Origin: an uncultured Fusobacterium sp.
GTDB taxonomy: Bacteria; Fusobacteriota; Fusobacteriia; Fusobacteriales; Fusobacteriaceae
Assembly (NCBI GenBank): GCA_900542625.1
Contig: UQOH01000011.1
Coordinates: forward strand, 1-38,855
DNA length: 38,855 bases
Direction: 5' to 3'
The notes under the pieces were generated by a model, which was not told the origin of the DNA, ran no database searches, and saw only the letters and a program-made list of their open reading frames with translations. Below, one piece after another: positions 17,214 through 24,135 of the stretch (positions within the stretch are counted from its first letter, which is position 1; every line of letters starts with the position of its first letter). The translations under genes and the position numbers were made by a program.

Positions 17214-17834
17214 TTATATTTTACCTATTATTTGTTCTATTTGGTTTTGAGAGATAGCCCCTTCTCTCAGTATTTTAATATTTTCACTGCTCATGTCTAT
17301 AATAGTAGACGCTGTCCCAATAGGACATTCCCCTCCATCTACCGTTATGTCTACTCTGCATTTAAATTTTTCATCAAGCTCTTTATAAGAGCGAGGCGTT
17401 GCTTCTCCTGATATATTGGCACTTGTTGTAGGAAGTATCCCTCCTGCACTTTCTATTATTTTTAGTGCTGTTTCGTGGTCAGGCATTCTCACTCCAACTG
17501 TCTTGCCGTTTGAAATCATTATAGGCGGAACTATCTCTCTGCTTTCTAAAATTATCGTAAGCCCTCCGGGCCAGAATTTTTTTATAAGCTTTTCTATTTT
17601 CTCTCTATTTTTTTCATTTATCACAGCAATATCCTCTATTTTAGATGAGCTGCTTACTAAAGCTATGAGGGGAGAAGAAAAGCTCCTGTCCTTAGCTTTA
17701 TAAATATTTTTAATAGTTTCTTCATTGGTAATTACTCCGCCTACACCATAAACCGTATCTGTAGGATAAATAATAATTTTACCTTTTTTTAATTCTTCAC
17801 CTATTTTTTCATAATTCAGTTCCTGCATCTTCAT
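17214..17834 (-). CDS. tsaC: L-threonylcarbamoyladenylate synthase (Sua5/YciO/YrdC family)
   Basis: Makes threonylcarbamoyl-AMP from Thr, bicarbonate and ATP, the first step of t6A37 modification of ANN-decoding tRNAs. Signature segments are IIYPTDTVYGVGG, KAKDRSFSSPL, KFWPGGLTIIL and PTTSANISG. At 206 aa it is the short single-domain form without the Sua5 C-terminal domain. The start ATG follows AAAAGGTG. No strong promoter was seen in the 110 bp between it and prs. Confidence 0.93.
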   Translation of the reverse strand: MKMQELNYEKIGEELKKGKIIIYPTDTVYGVGGVITNEETIKNIYKAKDRSFSSPLIALVSSSSKIEDIAVINEKNREKIEKLIKKFWPGGLTIILESREIVPPIMISNGKTVGVRMPDHETALKIIESAGGILPTTSANISGEATPRSYKELDEKFKCRVDITVDGGECPIGTASTIIDMSSENIKILREGAISQNQIEQIIGKI

Positions 17835-17890
17835 GTTTCACACCTTTTCTATGAAAATTTAACTTCAAAACATTTTAACATAAATTAAAA

Positions 17891-17920
17891 GAAAAAGCTA
17901 GTCATATGCCTAGCTTTTTC
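17891..17920 (-). terminator. Rho-independent terminator after prs
   Basis: GAAAAAGCTAG and CTAGCTTTTTC form an 11-bp stem with an 8-base loop, A-rich on one side and T-rich on the other, about 25 bases after the prs stop. Confidence 0.88.
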
Positions 17921-17945
17921 AAATTCTATACTTATTTTTTTGTTT

Positions 17946-18917
17946 TTATATATTTTCAAAACTTTCAAATAATTCAGATACTGATTGGTGATTAACGATT
18001 CTTTTTATTGCTTCAGCAAATAATCCGTCAACAGATAAAACTTTAATTTTATCTATTTTCTTTTCTTCTGCTAATTTAATAGAGTCAGTAATGATAACTT
18101 CTTTAACCTGAGAATCTTGTAATCTTCCTACTGCTGGTCCTGATAAGATAGCATGTGAACAGCAGATGTAAGATTCTTTAGCTCCTCTCTTCATGATAGC
18201 GTCAACACCGTTAACAATTGTTCCCGCTGTATCAATCATGTCGTCAATGAAGATAGCAGTTTTGTTTTCAACATCTCCGATTAGGTTCATTACTTCTGAC
18301 ATATTTGGTTTTGGTCTTCTTTTGTCGATGATAGCAATTTTACAATCAAGCCATTCAGCTAATTTTCTTGCTCTTTTTACTCCACCGATATCTGGAGAAA
18401 CAACAACAACGTCATCTCCTGTAAGTCCTTTTCCAATAAAGTATTTTGCTAATAATGGTAATGCTTGTAAGTGATCAACAGGAATATCAAAGAATCCTTG
18501 AATCTGGTCTGCGTGTAAATCCATAGTTACAACTCTGTCTGCTCCTGCAGTTGTTAAAAGAGTAGCAACTAATTTTGCAGTAATTGGTTCTCTTGGGCTT
18601 GATTTTCTTTCTTGTCTTGCATATCCGTAGTATGGTAATAATACGTTGATAGTTTTTGCAGATGCTCTTCTTAAAGCGTCGATAAAGATTAGTAATTCCA
18701 TTAAGTTTTCGTTAACTGGTCCAGAAGTAGGCTGGATAACAAATACATCTCTTCCTCTTACTGTTTCGTCTACTCTTACATAGATTTCACCATCTTTAAA
18801 TCTTACAATCTGTACATCTCCTAAAGTCATGTCAAGTTTTCTAGCAATTTTTTCAGCTAGTTCTACGTTTGATGTTCCTGAAAAAATTTTAACTTCTTTC
18901 ATTTCCATTTTTTGCAT
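17946..18917 (-). CDS. prs: Ribose-phosphate pyrophosphokinase (PRPP synthase)
   Basis: Makes PRPP from ribose 5-phosphate and ATP for nucleotide, His/Trp and NAD synthesis. Motifs: VKIFSGTSN at the N-terminus, the MDLHADQIQGFF metal/ATP region, the flexible loop KRRP, and the PRPP-binding loop FIDDMIDTAGTI. The open frame begins at 18935, but that ATG overlaps the GGAGG ribosome binding site. The ATG at 18917, 10 bases after GGAGG, is the more likely start and gives 323 aa. The RBS lies inside the last codons of glmU, so the two genes are tightly coupled, matching the common glmU-prs gene pair. Confidence 0.97.
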   Translation of the reverse strand: MQKMEMKEVKIFSGTSNVELAEKIARKLDMTLGDVQIVRFKDGEIYVRVDETVRGRDVFVIQPTSGPVNENLMELLIFIDALRRASAKTINVLLPYYGYARQERKSSPREPITAKLVATLLTTAGADRVVTMDLHADQIQGFFDIPVDHLQALPLLAKYFIGKGLTGDDVVVVSPDIGGVKRARKLAEWLDCKIAIIDKRRPKPNMSEVMNLIGDVENKTAIFIDDMIDTAGTIVNGVDAIMKRGAKESYICCSHAILSGPAVGRLQDSQVKEVIITDSIKLAEEKKIDKIKVLSVDGLFAEAIKRIVNHQSVSELFESFENI

Positions 18918-18922
18918 TTTTT

Positions 18923-20269
18923 TTATTTCCTCCATTCAAATTTTATTATTTGCTTATTTCTTTCAACAGCCAGCGCTCTTGGTGCCACATCTTTTGTTAT
19001 AACAGATCCTGCTCCTGTAATTGCTTTATCACCTATATTAACAGGTGCTACAAGCATAGTGTCACTTCCTATAAATACATTTTCTCCTATAACAGTGTCA
19101 AATTTATTAACTCCGTCATAGTTGCATGTTATAGTTCCTGCTCCAATATTAGTATCTTTTCCAACTGTTGCATTTCCTAAGTATGTAAGATGTCCGGCTT
19201 TTACTCCGTACTCTAATGTTGACTTTTTAACTTCAACAAAGTTTCCTATATGAACTTTTTCTTTCAAATGAGATTTTGGTCTCAAATGAGCAAATGGTCC
19301 CATAGTAACTTTATCATCTACAATACTTTCTTCGATTACTGAAGACTCTATTCTTATATCATTTCCCAATGTACTGTCTATAATTCTTGTGCATCCTATT
19401 ATCTCACAGTTTTCCCCGATAACAGTATTTCCCTGCAGCATAACTGTAGGATAGATAACTGTATCTTTCCCGATTTTTACTGTTTCTTCTATATATGTTG
19501 CTGCCGGGTCAATAAGAATTACTCCCTCTTCCATAAGTGAGTTGTTTTTTCTCTCTCTTAAAACTTTTGCTGCCTGAGCAAGTTCTACTTTAGAGTTTAC
19601 TCCAAGTATCTCCTCGTTGTCTTCAAGGATAAAACTTGCAACTGCTTTTCCCTCTGCAACTTGAATTCCAACTATATCAGTAAGATAATACTCACCTTTT
19701 TCATTGTTGTTTGTTACTTTGTTAAGAGCTGCAAAAAGATCTTTTGCATTGCAGCAGTAAACTCCTGCATTAACCTCTTTTATTTTCTTTATTTCTTCAT
19801 CTGCTTCTTTTTCTTCTATTATTGCTGTAACTTTTTCTCCATCTTTTACTATTCTTCCATATCCAAATGGATTTTCATAAATAGATGTAAGAATTGTTGT
19901 AGCTGCCCCTGATTTTTTATGAGCCTCATACATCTCTTTTAAAGTTTCATTTCTTAAAAGAGGAGTATCTCCGCAAAGAATCATTACGTCTCCGTCATAA
20001 TCCTTTAAAAGCTCTTCTGTCTGCATTATTGCATGACCTGTTCCAAGCTGCTGCTCCTGAACAACGTATTTTACTTCACCTAATTCTTCTAAGACAACTT
20101 CTTTTTTGTGCCCGAGAATTAAAATATTTTCTTCTGTTCCTAAAACTTCAAGTTCATTTAAAATCTTTTTTACCATTGGTATTCCATTTACTTTATGAAT
20201 TACTTTTGGAAGGTCAGATTTCATTCTAGTTCCTTTTCCTGCTGCTAAAATAAGTGCTTTTAACTTCAT
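18923..20269 (-). CDS. glmU: Bifunctional UDP-N-acetylglucosamine pyrophosphorylase / GlcN-1-P acetyltransferase
   Basis: Makes UDP-GlcNAc, precursor of peptidoglycan and lipid A. The N-terminal uridyltransferase starts LILAAGKGTRMKSDLPKV; the C-terminal half is a left-handed beta-helix acetyltransferase with hexapeptide repeats and motifs HIGNFVEVKKS and GAGTITCNYDG. Length 448 aa, normal. It has its own promoter and runs into prs with a 5-base gap. Confidence 0.97.
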   Translation of the reverse strand: MKLKALILAAGKGTRMKSDLPKVIHKVNGIPMVKKILNELEVLGTEENILILGHKKEVVLEELGEVKYVVQEQQLGTGHAIMQTEELLKDYDGDVMILCGDTPLLRNETLKEMYEAHKKSGAATTILTSIYENPFGYGRIVKDGEKVTAIIEEKEADEEIKKIKEVNAGVYCCNAKDLFAALNKVTNNNEKGEYYLTDIVGIQVAEGKAVASFILEDNEEILGVNSKVELAQAAKVLRERKNNSLMEEGVILIDPAATYIEETVKIGKDTVIYPTVMLQGNTVIGENCEIIGCTRIIDSTLGNDIRIESSVIEESIVDDKVTMGPFAHLRPKSHLKEKVHIGNFVEVKKSTLEYGVKAGHLTYLGNATVGKDTNIGAGTITCNYDGVNKFDTVIGENVFIGSDTMLVAPVNIGDKAITGAGSVITKDVAPRALAVERNKQIIKFEWRK

Positions 20270-20302
20270 AACCGCCTTCTTTCACTCAATTTTTCTTAAT
20301 TT

Positions 20303-20332
20303 ATTATATCATACGACATTATCTGTTTTCAA
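20303..20332 (-). promoter_or_regulatory. Predicted promoter of glmU-prs
   Basis: On the minus strand: TTGAAA, an 18-base spacer, a perfect TATAAT, about 35 bases before the glmU ATG. The -35 box lies a few bases beyond the stop codon of the upstream J-domain gene. Confidence 0.75.
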
Positions 20333-20336
20333 GATT

Positions 20337-20885
20337 TTATCCTGCAAGTTTTTCATAAGCTTCATTTATTTCTTTAAATTTCTTTTCGTGATAGTCTCTT
20401 ATTTCCTGACTTTCATTAGCAAATTTATCCGGGTGGTGTTTTTTAGCCTGTTCTCTGAAAGCTCTTTTTATTTCCTCTTTAGATGCTCCCGGCTGCACAC
20501 CAAGAACTGTATAATATCTGCTTTTGTCCTCAAAAGGATTTTGATAAGAAGTGTTTCCCTGATTATAGTAGTTTCCGTTTTGATTATAATATCCTCCCTG
20601 CTGCCCTGAAGAATATCCTCTGAAAAACTCCTCAAAATCCTGAGCACTTCCGGTTCTGTAATAATATGTTCTTGTTCTTGAATGCGGCTGATTTCTGTTT
20701 CTCAATGCTGTAAATATTATATATATTAATATTAACGGAAAGAAAGTTATAACTACATATCCAAAAAGTGTAAACAGCACTGCCAGAACAATTAAGGCAG
20801 GGATAAAGCTGATAGCTCTCGGAAGTCCTGATGAACCTGCTATTATAAAAAATAAAACTGCCACTATTATTAACGCTATTTCCAT
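20337..20885 (-). CDS. Membrane-anchored protein with a C-terminal J domain
   Basis: About 65 N-terminal residues are hydrophobic and form two or three membrane segments (IALIIVAVLFFIIAG and later VVITFFPLILIYIIFTAL). A Gly/Tyr/Asn/Gln-rich linker follows (about residues 85-118), and then a J domain with the HPD tripeptide (KKHHPDKF). The J domain would face the cytoplasm and recruit DnaK. It lacks the zinc-finger and substrate domains of DnaJ, so it is a class III J protein, 182 aa. The natural client is unknown. It lies downstream of the TPR gene beyond a terminator, and no strong promoter of its own was seen. Confidence 0.88.
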   Translation of the reverse strand: MEIALIIVAVLFFIIAGSSGLPRAISFIPALIVLAVLFTLFGYVVITFFPLILIYIIFTALRNRNQPHSRTRTYYYRTGSAQDFEEFFRGYSSGQQGGYYNQNGNYYNQGNTSYQNPFEDKSRYYTVLGVQPGASKEEIKRAFREQAKKHHPDKFANESQEIRDYHEKKFKEINEAYEKLAG

Positions 20886-20919
20886 TTATTCTCCTTTTTA
20901 ATTTTTTAATACTGCAAAT

Positions 20920-20963
20920 AAAAAAATAATAGAAGAGAGAAAAATCCTCTCATCTATTATTTT
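20920..20963 (-). terminator. Rho-independent terminator after the TPR gene
   Basis: On the minus strand AATAATAGA and GAGAG pair with CTCTC and TCTATTATT around a short loop, with one internal mismatch, followed by a run of T. It lies 12 bases after the TPR stop codon. Confidence 0.8.
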
Positions 20964-20974
20964 AATGTATATCA

Positions 20975-21544
20975 TTATAAATTGCAATCATTACTTATTT
21001 TTTCTTTTAAATTTTTAATTTTTTCCTCAACCTTTTTATCTCTCGGGTCAATTTCATAAGCTGCTGTATATTCCTGAAGTGCTTTTTTAAATCTTCCCAT
21101 CTCTTCATATTTTTCTGCAAAATCAATATGAACAGCATATAAATCTATGTTATTGAATATAGCAAGATCATAGCATTTTATTGCGTCCATTATTTTTCCT
21201 ATTCTTGAATAGCAGTTTCCTAATAAAAAGTATATGAAAGAAACATCTGCTTCAAGTTCTGCTGCCTTATTGAAATTTTTTATAGCTTCCTCGTACTCTT
21301 CCAGTTCATAATTTAAAAATCCTAAAAAAGCAAAATTATCTCCATTTTCAGGTTCAAGCTCTGTAAGCTTTTTATAAATAACCTTTGCATTTTTACAATT
21401 CTTCTTATAATAAACAAGAGCTCCAAGCTCTCTTAAATATTCTAAATTATCTGGTTCGACTAAAAGGGAGATTCTTATCTCTGCTTCTTTTCTATTAAGG
21501 TCTTCACTATTGTTGTACTTTTTAAAAATCTCTGTTCTTAACAT
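20975..21544 (-). CDS. Tetratricopeptide-repeat protein
   Basis: About five TPR-like helical pairs are visible (for example NLEYLRELGALVYYKKN, NFAFLGFLNYELEEYEEAIK, YFLLGNCYSRIGKIMDAIKC, HIDFAEKYEEMGRFKKALQE). TPRs mediate protein-protein contact; no catalytic domain or signal peptide is seen, so it is probably a cytoplasmic adaptor. The open frame starts at 21553 but the ATG at 21544 has AAGGG at proper spacing, giving 189 aa. The partner is unknown. The next gene downstream encodes a J-domain protein. Confidence 0.88.
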   Translation of the reverse strand: MLRTEIFKKYNNSEDLNRKEAEIRISLLVEPDNLEYLRELGALVYYKKNCKNAKVIYKKLTELEPENGDNFAFLGFLNYELEEYEEAIKNFNKAAELEADVSFIYFLLGNCYSRIGKIMDAIKCYDLAIFNNIDLYAVHIDFAEKYEEMGRFKKALQEYTAAYEIDPRDKKVEEKIKNLKEKISNDCNL

Positions 21545-21582
21545 CTTTATCATCCCTTTCTGCTTTTTTAAATCTTACAGGG

Positions 21583-21611
21583 ATTATACCACACTTTTTA
21601 TGAATATTTAA
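21583..21611 (-). promoter_or_regulatory. Possible promoter of the TPR gene
   Basis: A perfect TATAAT on the minus strand about 40 bases before the start codon. The -35 region (TTAAAT at 17 bases) is poor, so the call rests on the -10 box. Confidence 0.5.
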
Positions 21612-21769
21612 TACTTTCTGCCGTTTTTTTAATTTCAGAACATAAATTATATTTTTTTACAGTCTTTTAACTGTAATTATAGTAATATTTGTTTTATTTC
21701 TATTCATGTTCTATAATTAAAGAATAATTTTTTCAAATTGCTCATAACTAAATCGTACATAAAAAAATT

Positions 21770-21926
21770 AGAGATAAGAATTCTCTAGGAAAAAATATCA
21801 GCTGTTTATATTGCTCACAGAAAGAAAATTTGAAACTCGGCTTTGCCTCAAACAGTCAAATTTTCTGTATTCTGTTTCACTGCATAAACTACGCAGATAT
21901 TTTTAAAATCGAGAATTCTTATCTCT
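21770..21926. repeat. Hairpin repeat family, copy B (long form)
   Basis: The outer 15-bp arms GAGATAAGAATTCTC and GAGAATTCTTATCTC are perfect complements. Inside them AAAAATATC pairs with GATATTTTT, then GTTTAT with ATAAAC, and an inner 11-bp stem (21823-21833 with 21856-21866) caps the structure. The apical region contains GGCTTTGCC. It starts about 20 bases past the stop of the upstream gene. Confidence 0.85.
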
Positions 21927-21945
21927 TATATTTGTAATAATTTAA

Positions 21946-22656
21946 TTATTGTTTGATTTCCTCTTTTGGTTCTTCTGCCGGAGTTTCTTCAGCTTTTGGC
22001 TCTTGTGGTTTTGGAAGAGGATTTCCAAACATCCATTCTATTTGTCTTCTTAGACCGATAAGATCATATTCTTTTCCGTCAACAGTGATTTTATCTCCTT
22101 CAGGAATTGCAATATATCCATCTTCAACAGGTACATTTTTATCAAGGTTATGCTGGATTTTTATGCTTCTTCCTAATCCTGCCGGTGTAAATTCAGTTTT
22201 TACTAATTTAATTACATCGTCTGCAGCAAGAATTTTTTCTACTATTTCAGGTGTAAGCTGTCTTTGAGGCGGATAATCTGCAATAAACAGTGTGTGAGAT
22301 GATAAGAATTTAACTTTACCATCTGCCAGTTTTTCAAGAATATCTATTGTATATCTTCCTCTGTCTTTTATTAATATGTTTTCTAAATCAAGAATTTTTT
22401 TACCAACACCAAATGGATCTATCATTGGTATAAATTCTCCTTTAGTAATTAAATCGTCATTTACTCCATTGATTCTAACTTCAAATGCAGTTGGTTTTAC
22501 TATTCCTTCTATTGTTACTACAATTGAAAGATGTCTCATAGGAATTGGGAACATTGGCTGTATCATGTTGTCAAAAGACCCTAAAATATCAACAGCTCCT
22601 CCCATTTGTGGATTCATTTGTGCTTTATATGCAGCTATTACACTTTTAACTTTCAT
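21946..22656 (-). CDS. Hypothetical protein, possibly DUF6941-like, with an acidic Pro/Glu tail
   Basis: 236 aa. The first 150 residues (MKVKSVIAAYKAQMN, GGAVDILGSFDNM, then several beta-strand-like segments) resemble small uncharacterised bacterial proteins of the DUF6941 kind, judged by eye only. The last 25 residues are low complexity, rich in Pro, Glu, Lys and Ala (KPQEPKAEETPAEEPKEE). There is no signal peptide or membrane segment. RBS GGGGG precedes the ATG. A 12-bp direct repeat lies in its upstream region. Function unknown. Confidence 0.75.
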   Translation of the reverse strand: MKVKSVIAAYKAQMNPQMGGAVDILGSFDNMIQPMFPIPMRHLSIVVTIEGIVKPTAFEVRINGVNDDLITKGEFIPMIDPFGVGKKILDLENILIKDRGRYTIDILEKLADGKVKFLSSHTLFIADYPPQRQLTPEIVEKILAADDVIKLVKTEFTPAGLGRSIKIQHNLDKNVPVEDGYIAIPEGDKITVDGKEYDLIGLRRQIEWMFGNPLPKPQEPKAEETPAEEPKEEIKQ

Positions 22657-22667
22657 TATTTTCCCCC

Positions 22668-22693
22668 TTGTGTATAATTTTGTGTATAATTTT
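22668..22693. repeat. Tandem 12-bp direct repeat upstream of the DUF6941-like gene
   Basis: TTGTGTATAATTTT occurs twice with a 12-bp period just upstream of the RBS. It may be a regulator site or simple slippage. On the plus strand each copy contains TATAAT, but no plus-strand gene follows. Confidence 0.6.
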
Positions 22694-22708
22694 CAACCCT
22701 CTCTTTTT

Positions 22709-22737
22709 ATAATAGCATATTTCAGTTATAATTAAAA
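22709..22737 (-). promoter_or_regulatory. Possible extended -10 promoter for the DUF6941-like gene
   Basis: On the minus strand an extended -10 motif (TGCTATTAT) lies about 55 bases before the ATG, with only a weak TTTTAA at -35. Confidence 0.35.
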
Positions 22738-22747
22738 TATCATATTT

Positions 22748-23632
22748 CTAATTCTCTCTGTTTTTTATAAAATCAGCAAGTTCTATTAATATTTTTCCTC
22801 TCTCTTCAGAGAAATTATCTGCTATTATGCTCTTTGCTTTTTCTGTTATCTCATCAAGAAGTTTTTTGCTTTCTGCCATTCCTATCATTGAAGGATATGT
22901 AGATTTTTCTGATTCTGCATCACTTCCAATAGGTTTTCCAAGTTTTTCAAAATCCCCTTCAACATCTAAGATATCATCTTTTATCTGGAAAGCAAGCCCG
23001 ATTAAATCAGCATACTCTTCAAGCTTTTCTCTTATTTCTTTAGAGGCATCTCCAACAATACATCCCATTTCAACAGGAAGTCTTAATAATTTTCCTGTTT
23101 TGTTTTTATGAATGTATTTTAATGTTTCCATAGATACTTTTTTCCCTTCACTTTCAATATCTATCATCTGTCCGCCAATCATTCCGTTTATACCTGCATA
23201 GCTTGAAGTAAGCTTTACTATCTCAACTATTTTTTCTGCACTTATATCTTTGTTCTTTTCAGTCAGCACATTAAAAGCATGAGTAAGAAGAGCATCTCCT
23301 ATTAAAATTCCCTCTGCCTCTCCAAATTTTTTGTGAGTTGTAAGTTTTCCTCTTCTGTAATCATCATTGTCAAGTGCAGGGAGATCATCATGCACAAGAG
23401 AATATGAATGTATCATTTCAAGTGCTGCTCCTGAAGGAAGTCCCAGCTTTTCATCTTTTCCAAGCAGATCTAAAACCATTAAAACAAGAATGGGTCTTAT
23501 TCTTTTTCCTCCATTCAGCACAGCATATTTCATTCCTTCAGCAATCTGCACAGGATATGTAAATTCACTTAGATATTCATTTATGGTATTTTCTACTAAT
23601 ACTTTTTTCTCTTTTAAATATTCTTTCAGCAT
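22748..23632 (-). CDS. ispA: Polyprenyl (farnesyl/geranyl) diphosphate synthase
   Basis: Condenses IPP with allylic diphosphates to give farnesyl diphosphate for quinones and undecaprenyl carriers. Signature motifs: GGKRIRPIL, first aspartate-rich motif DDLPALDND, GEAEGILIGDALL, and second motif FQIKDDILDVEGD. At 294 aa it fits short-chain IspA-type synthases. It begins 3 bases after xseB, an association common in bacteria. Exact chain length cannot be told from sequence alone. Confidence 0.93.
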   Translation of the reverse strand: MLKEYLKEKKVLVENTINEYLSEFTYPVQIAEGMKYAVLNGGKRIRPILVLMVLDLLGKDEKLGLPSGAALEMIHSYSLVHDDLPALDNDDYRRGKLTTHKKFGEAEGILIGDALLTHAFNVLTEKNKDISAEKIVEIVKLTSSYAGINGMIGGQMIDIESEGKKVSMETLKYIHKNKTGKLLRLPVEMGCIVGDASKEIREKLEEYADLIGLAFQIKDDILDVEGDFEKLGKPIGSDAESEKSTYPSMIGMAESKKLLDEITEKAKSIIADNFSEERGKILIELADFIKNREN

Positions 23633-23635
23633 TTT

Positions 23636-23857
23636 TTATACCTCTCCCTCTTCAAAATTTATTTTTCCCTCTTCTTCTGAAACTTTAATTATTTTTCCCT
23701 CTGCTCTGTCTAATATTTCAGAAGAACTTTTAATAAGTTTCATTGCTTTCTCGTATTCTTTTATAGAGGTTTCCAGAGAAAGCTCTCCAGATTCCAGCTT
23801 TTCTATTATTTCATCTATATTTTGTAAATTTGATTCAAAATCTCCTACTTTTTTCAT
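23636..23857 (-). CDS. xseB: Exodeoxyribonuclease VII small subunit
   Basis: 73-aa helical subunit that joins XseA to form the ssDNA exonuclease VII. The pattern FESNLQNIDEIIEKLESGELSLETSIKEYEKAMKL is typical. It is 3 bases upstream of ispA. The large subunit gene xseA is not in this window. Confidence 0.93.
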   Translation of the reverse strand: MKKVGDFESNLQNIDEIIEKLESGELSLETSIKEYEKAMKLIKSSSEILDRAEGKIIKVSEEEGKINFEEGEV

Positions 23858-23890
23858 TGCTCACCTCGCATTATATGTTTTCCACATATC

Positions 23891-23919
23891 ATTATATCTT
23901 TTTACACTTTCTTTTTCAA
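23891..23919 (-). promoter_or_regulatory. Predicted promoter of xseB-ispA
   Basis: On the minus strand: TTGAAA, a 17-base spacer, a perfect TATAAT, about 35 bases before the xseB ATG. Confidence 0.8.
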
Positions 23920-23948
23920 ATAAAAAATAGAAGTTTATATAAAATAAT

Positions 23949-24114
23949 AAGCTAAAAATAAAATTATCGAGATTAAAAATATCTGCGTAGTTAATGCAGC
24001 GAGCAAAACTTAAAAATTCATACTGTCTGAACGAAGTGAGTTTATGAATTTTAGTTTTGTAAGCAATATTAACAGCTGATATTTTTACGTAGAGAATTTT
24101 ATTTTTAGCTTTAT
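23949..24114. repeat. Hairpin repeat family, copy C (long form, opposite orientation)
   Basis: The 17-bp outer arms 23949-23965 and 24095-24111 are perfect complements. Inside them AAAAATATC pairs with GATATTTTT, GTTAAT with ATTAAC, and an inner stem (24004-24022 with 24043-24059, one bulge) caps a loop containing ACGAAGTGAG. It is the reverse complement of the copy B arrangement and begins about 22 bases past the stop of the CNNM/CBS gene. Confidence 0.85.
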
Positions 24115-24135
24115 CTATGCTTTATTTATAATTTT

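Larger units (their letters stand above)
21545..21945. other. 401-bp intergenic region between the TPR gene and the DUF6941-like gene
   Basis: The largest gap in the window. It holds the TPR promoter near the TPR side, a small dyad (TTACAGT at 21657, ACTGTAA at 21670) and repeat copy B at 21770-21926. No convincing open reading frame was seen, nor a T-tailed terminator for the upstream gene. Confidence 0.7.

Noticed and set aside
22671..22690. Plus-strand promoter boxes (TATAAT twice) in the 12-bp repeat
   Set aside because: No plus-strand gene follows, no -35 match is at proper distance, and TATAAT-like strings are common by chance in such AT-rich DNA.
23367..23930. 187-codon plus-strand open frame opposite ispA and xseB
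   Set aside because: It is a shadow of two certain genes with conserved motifs, crosses their junction and promoter, and its composition is Ser/Phe/Ile-rich without a domain.
21770..24114. Repeat copies as a CRISPR array or tRNA-like genes
   Set aside because: They are single dispersed copies in inverted orientations with no regular spacers and no cas genes, and the stems do not fit a cloverleaf.
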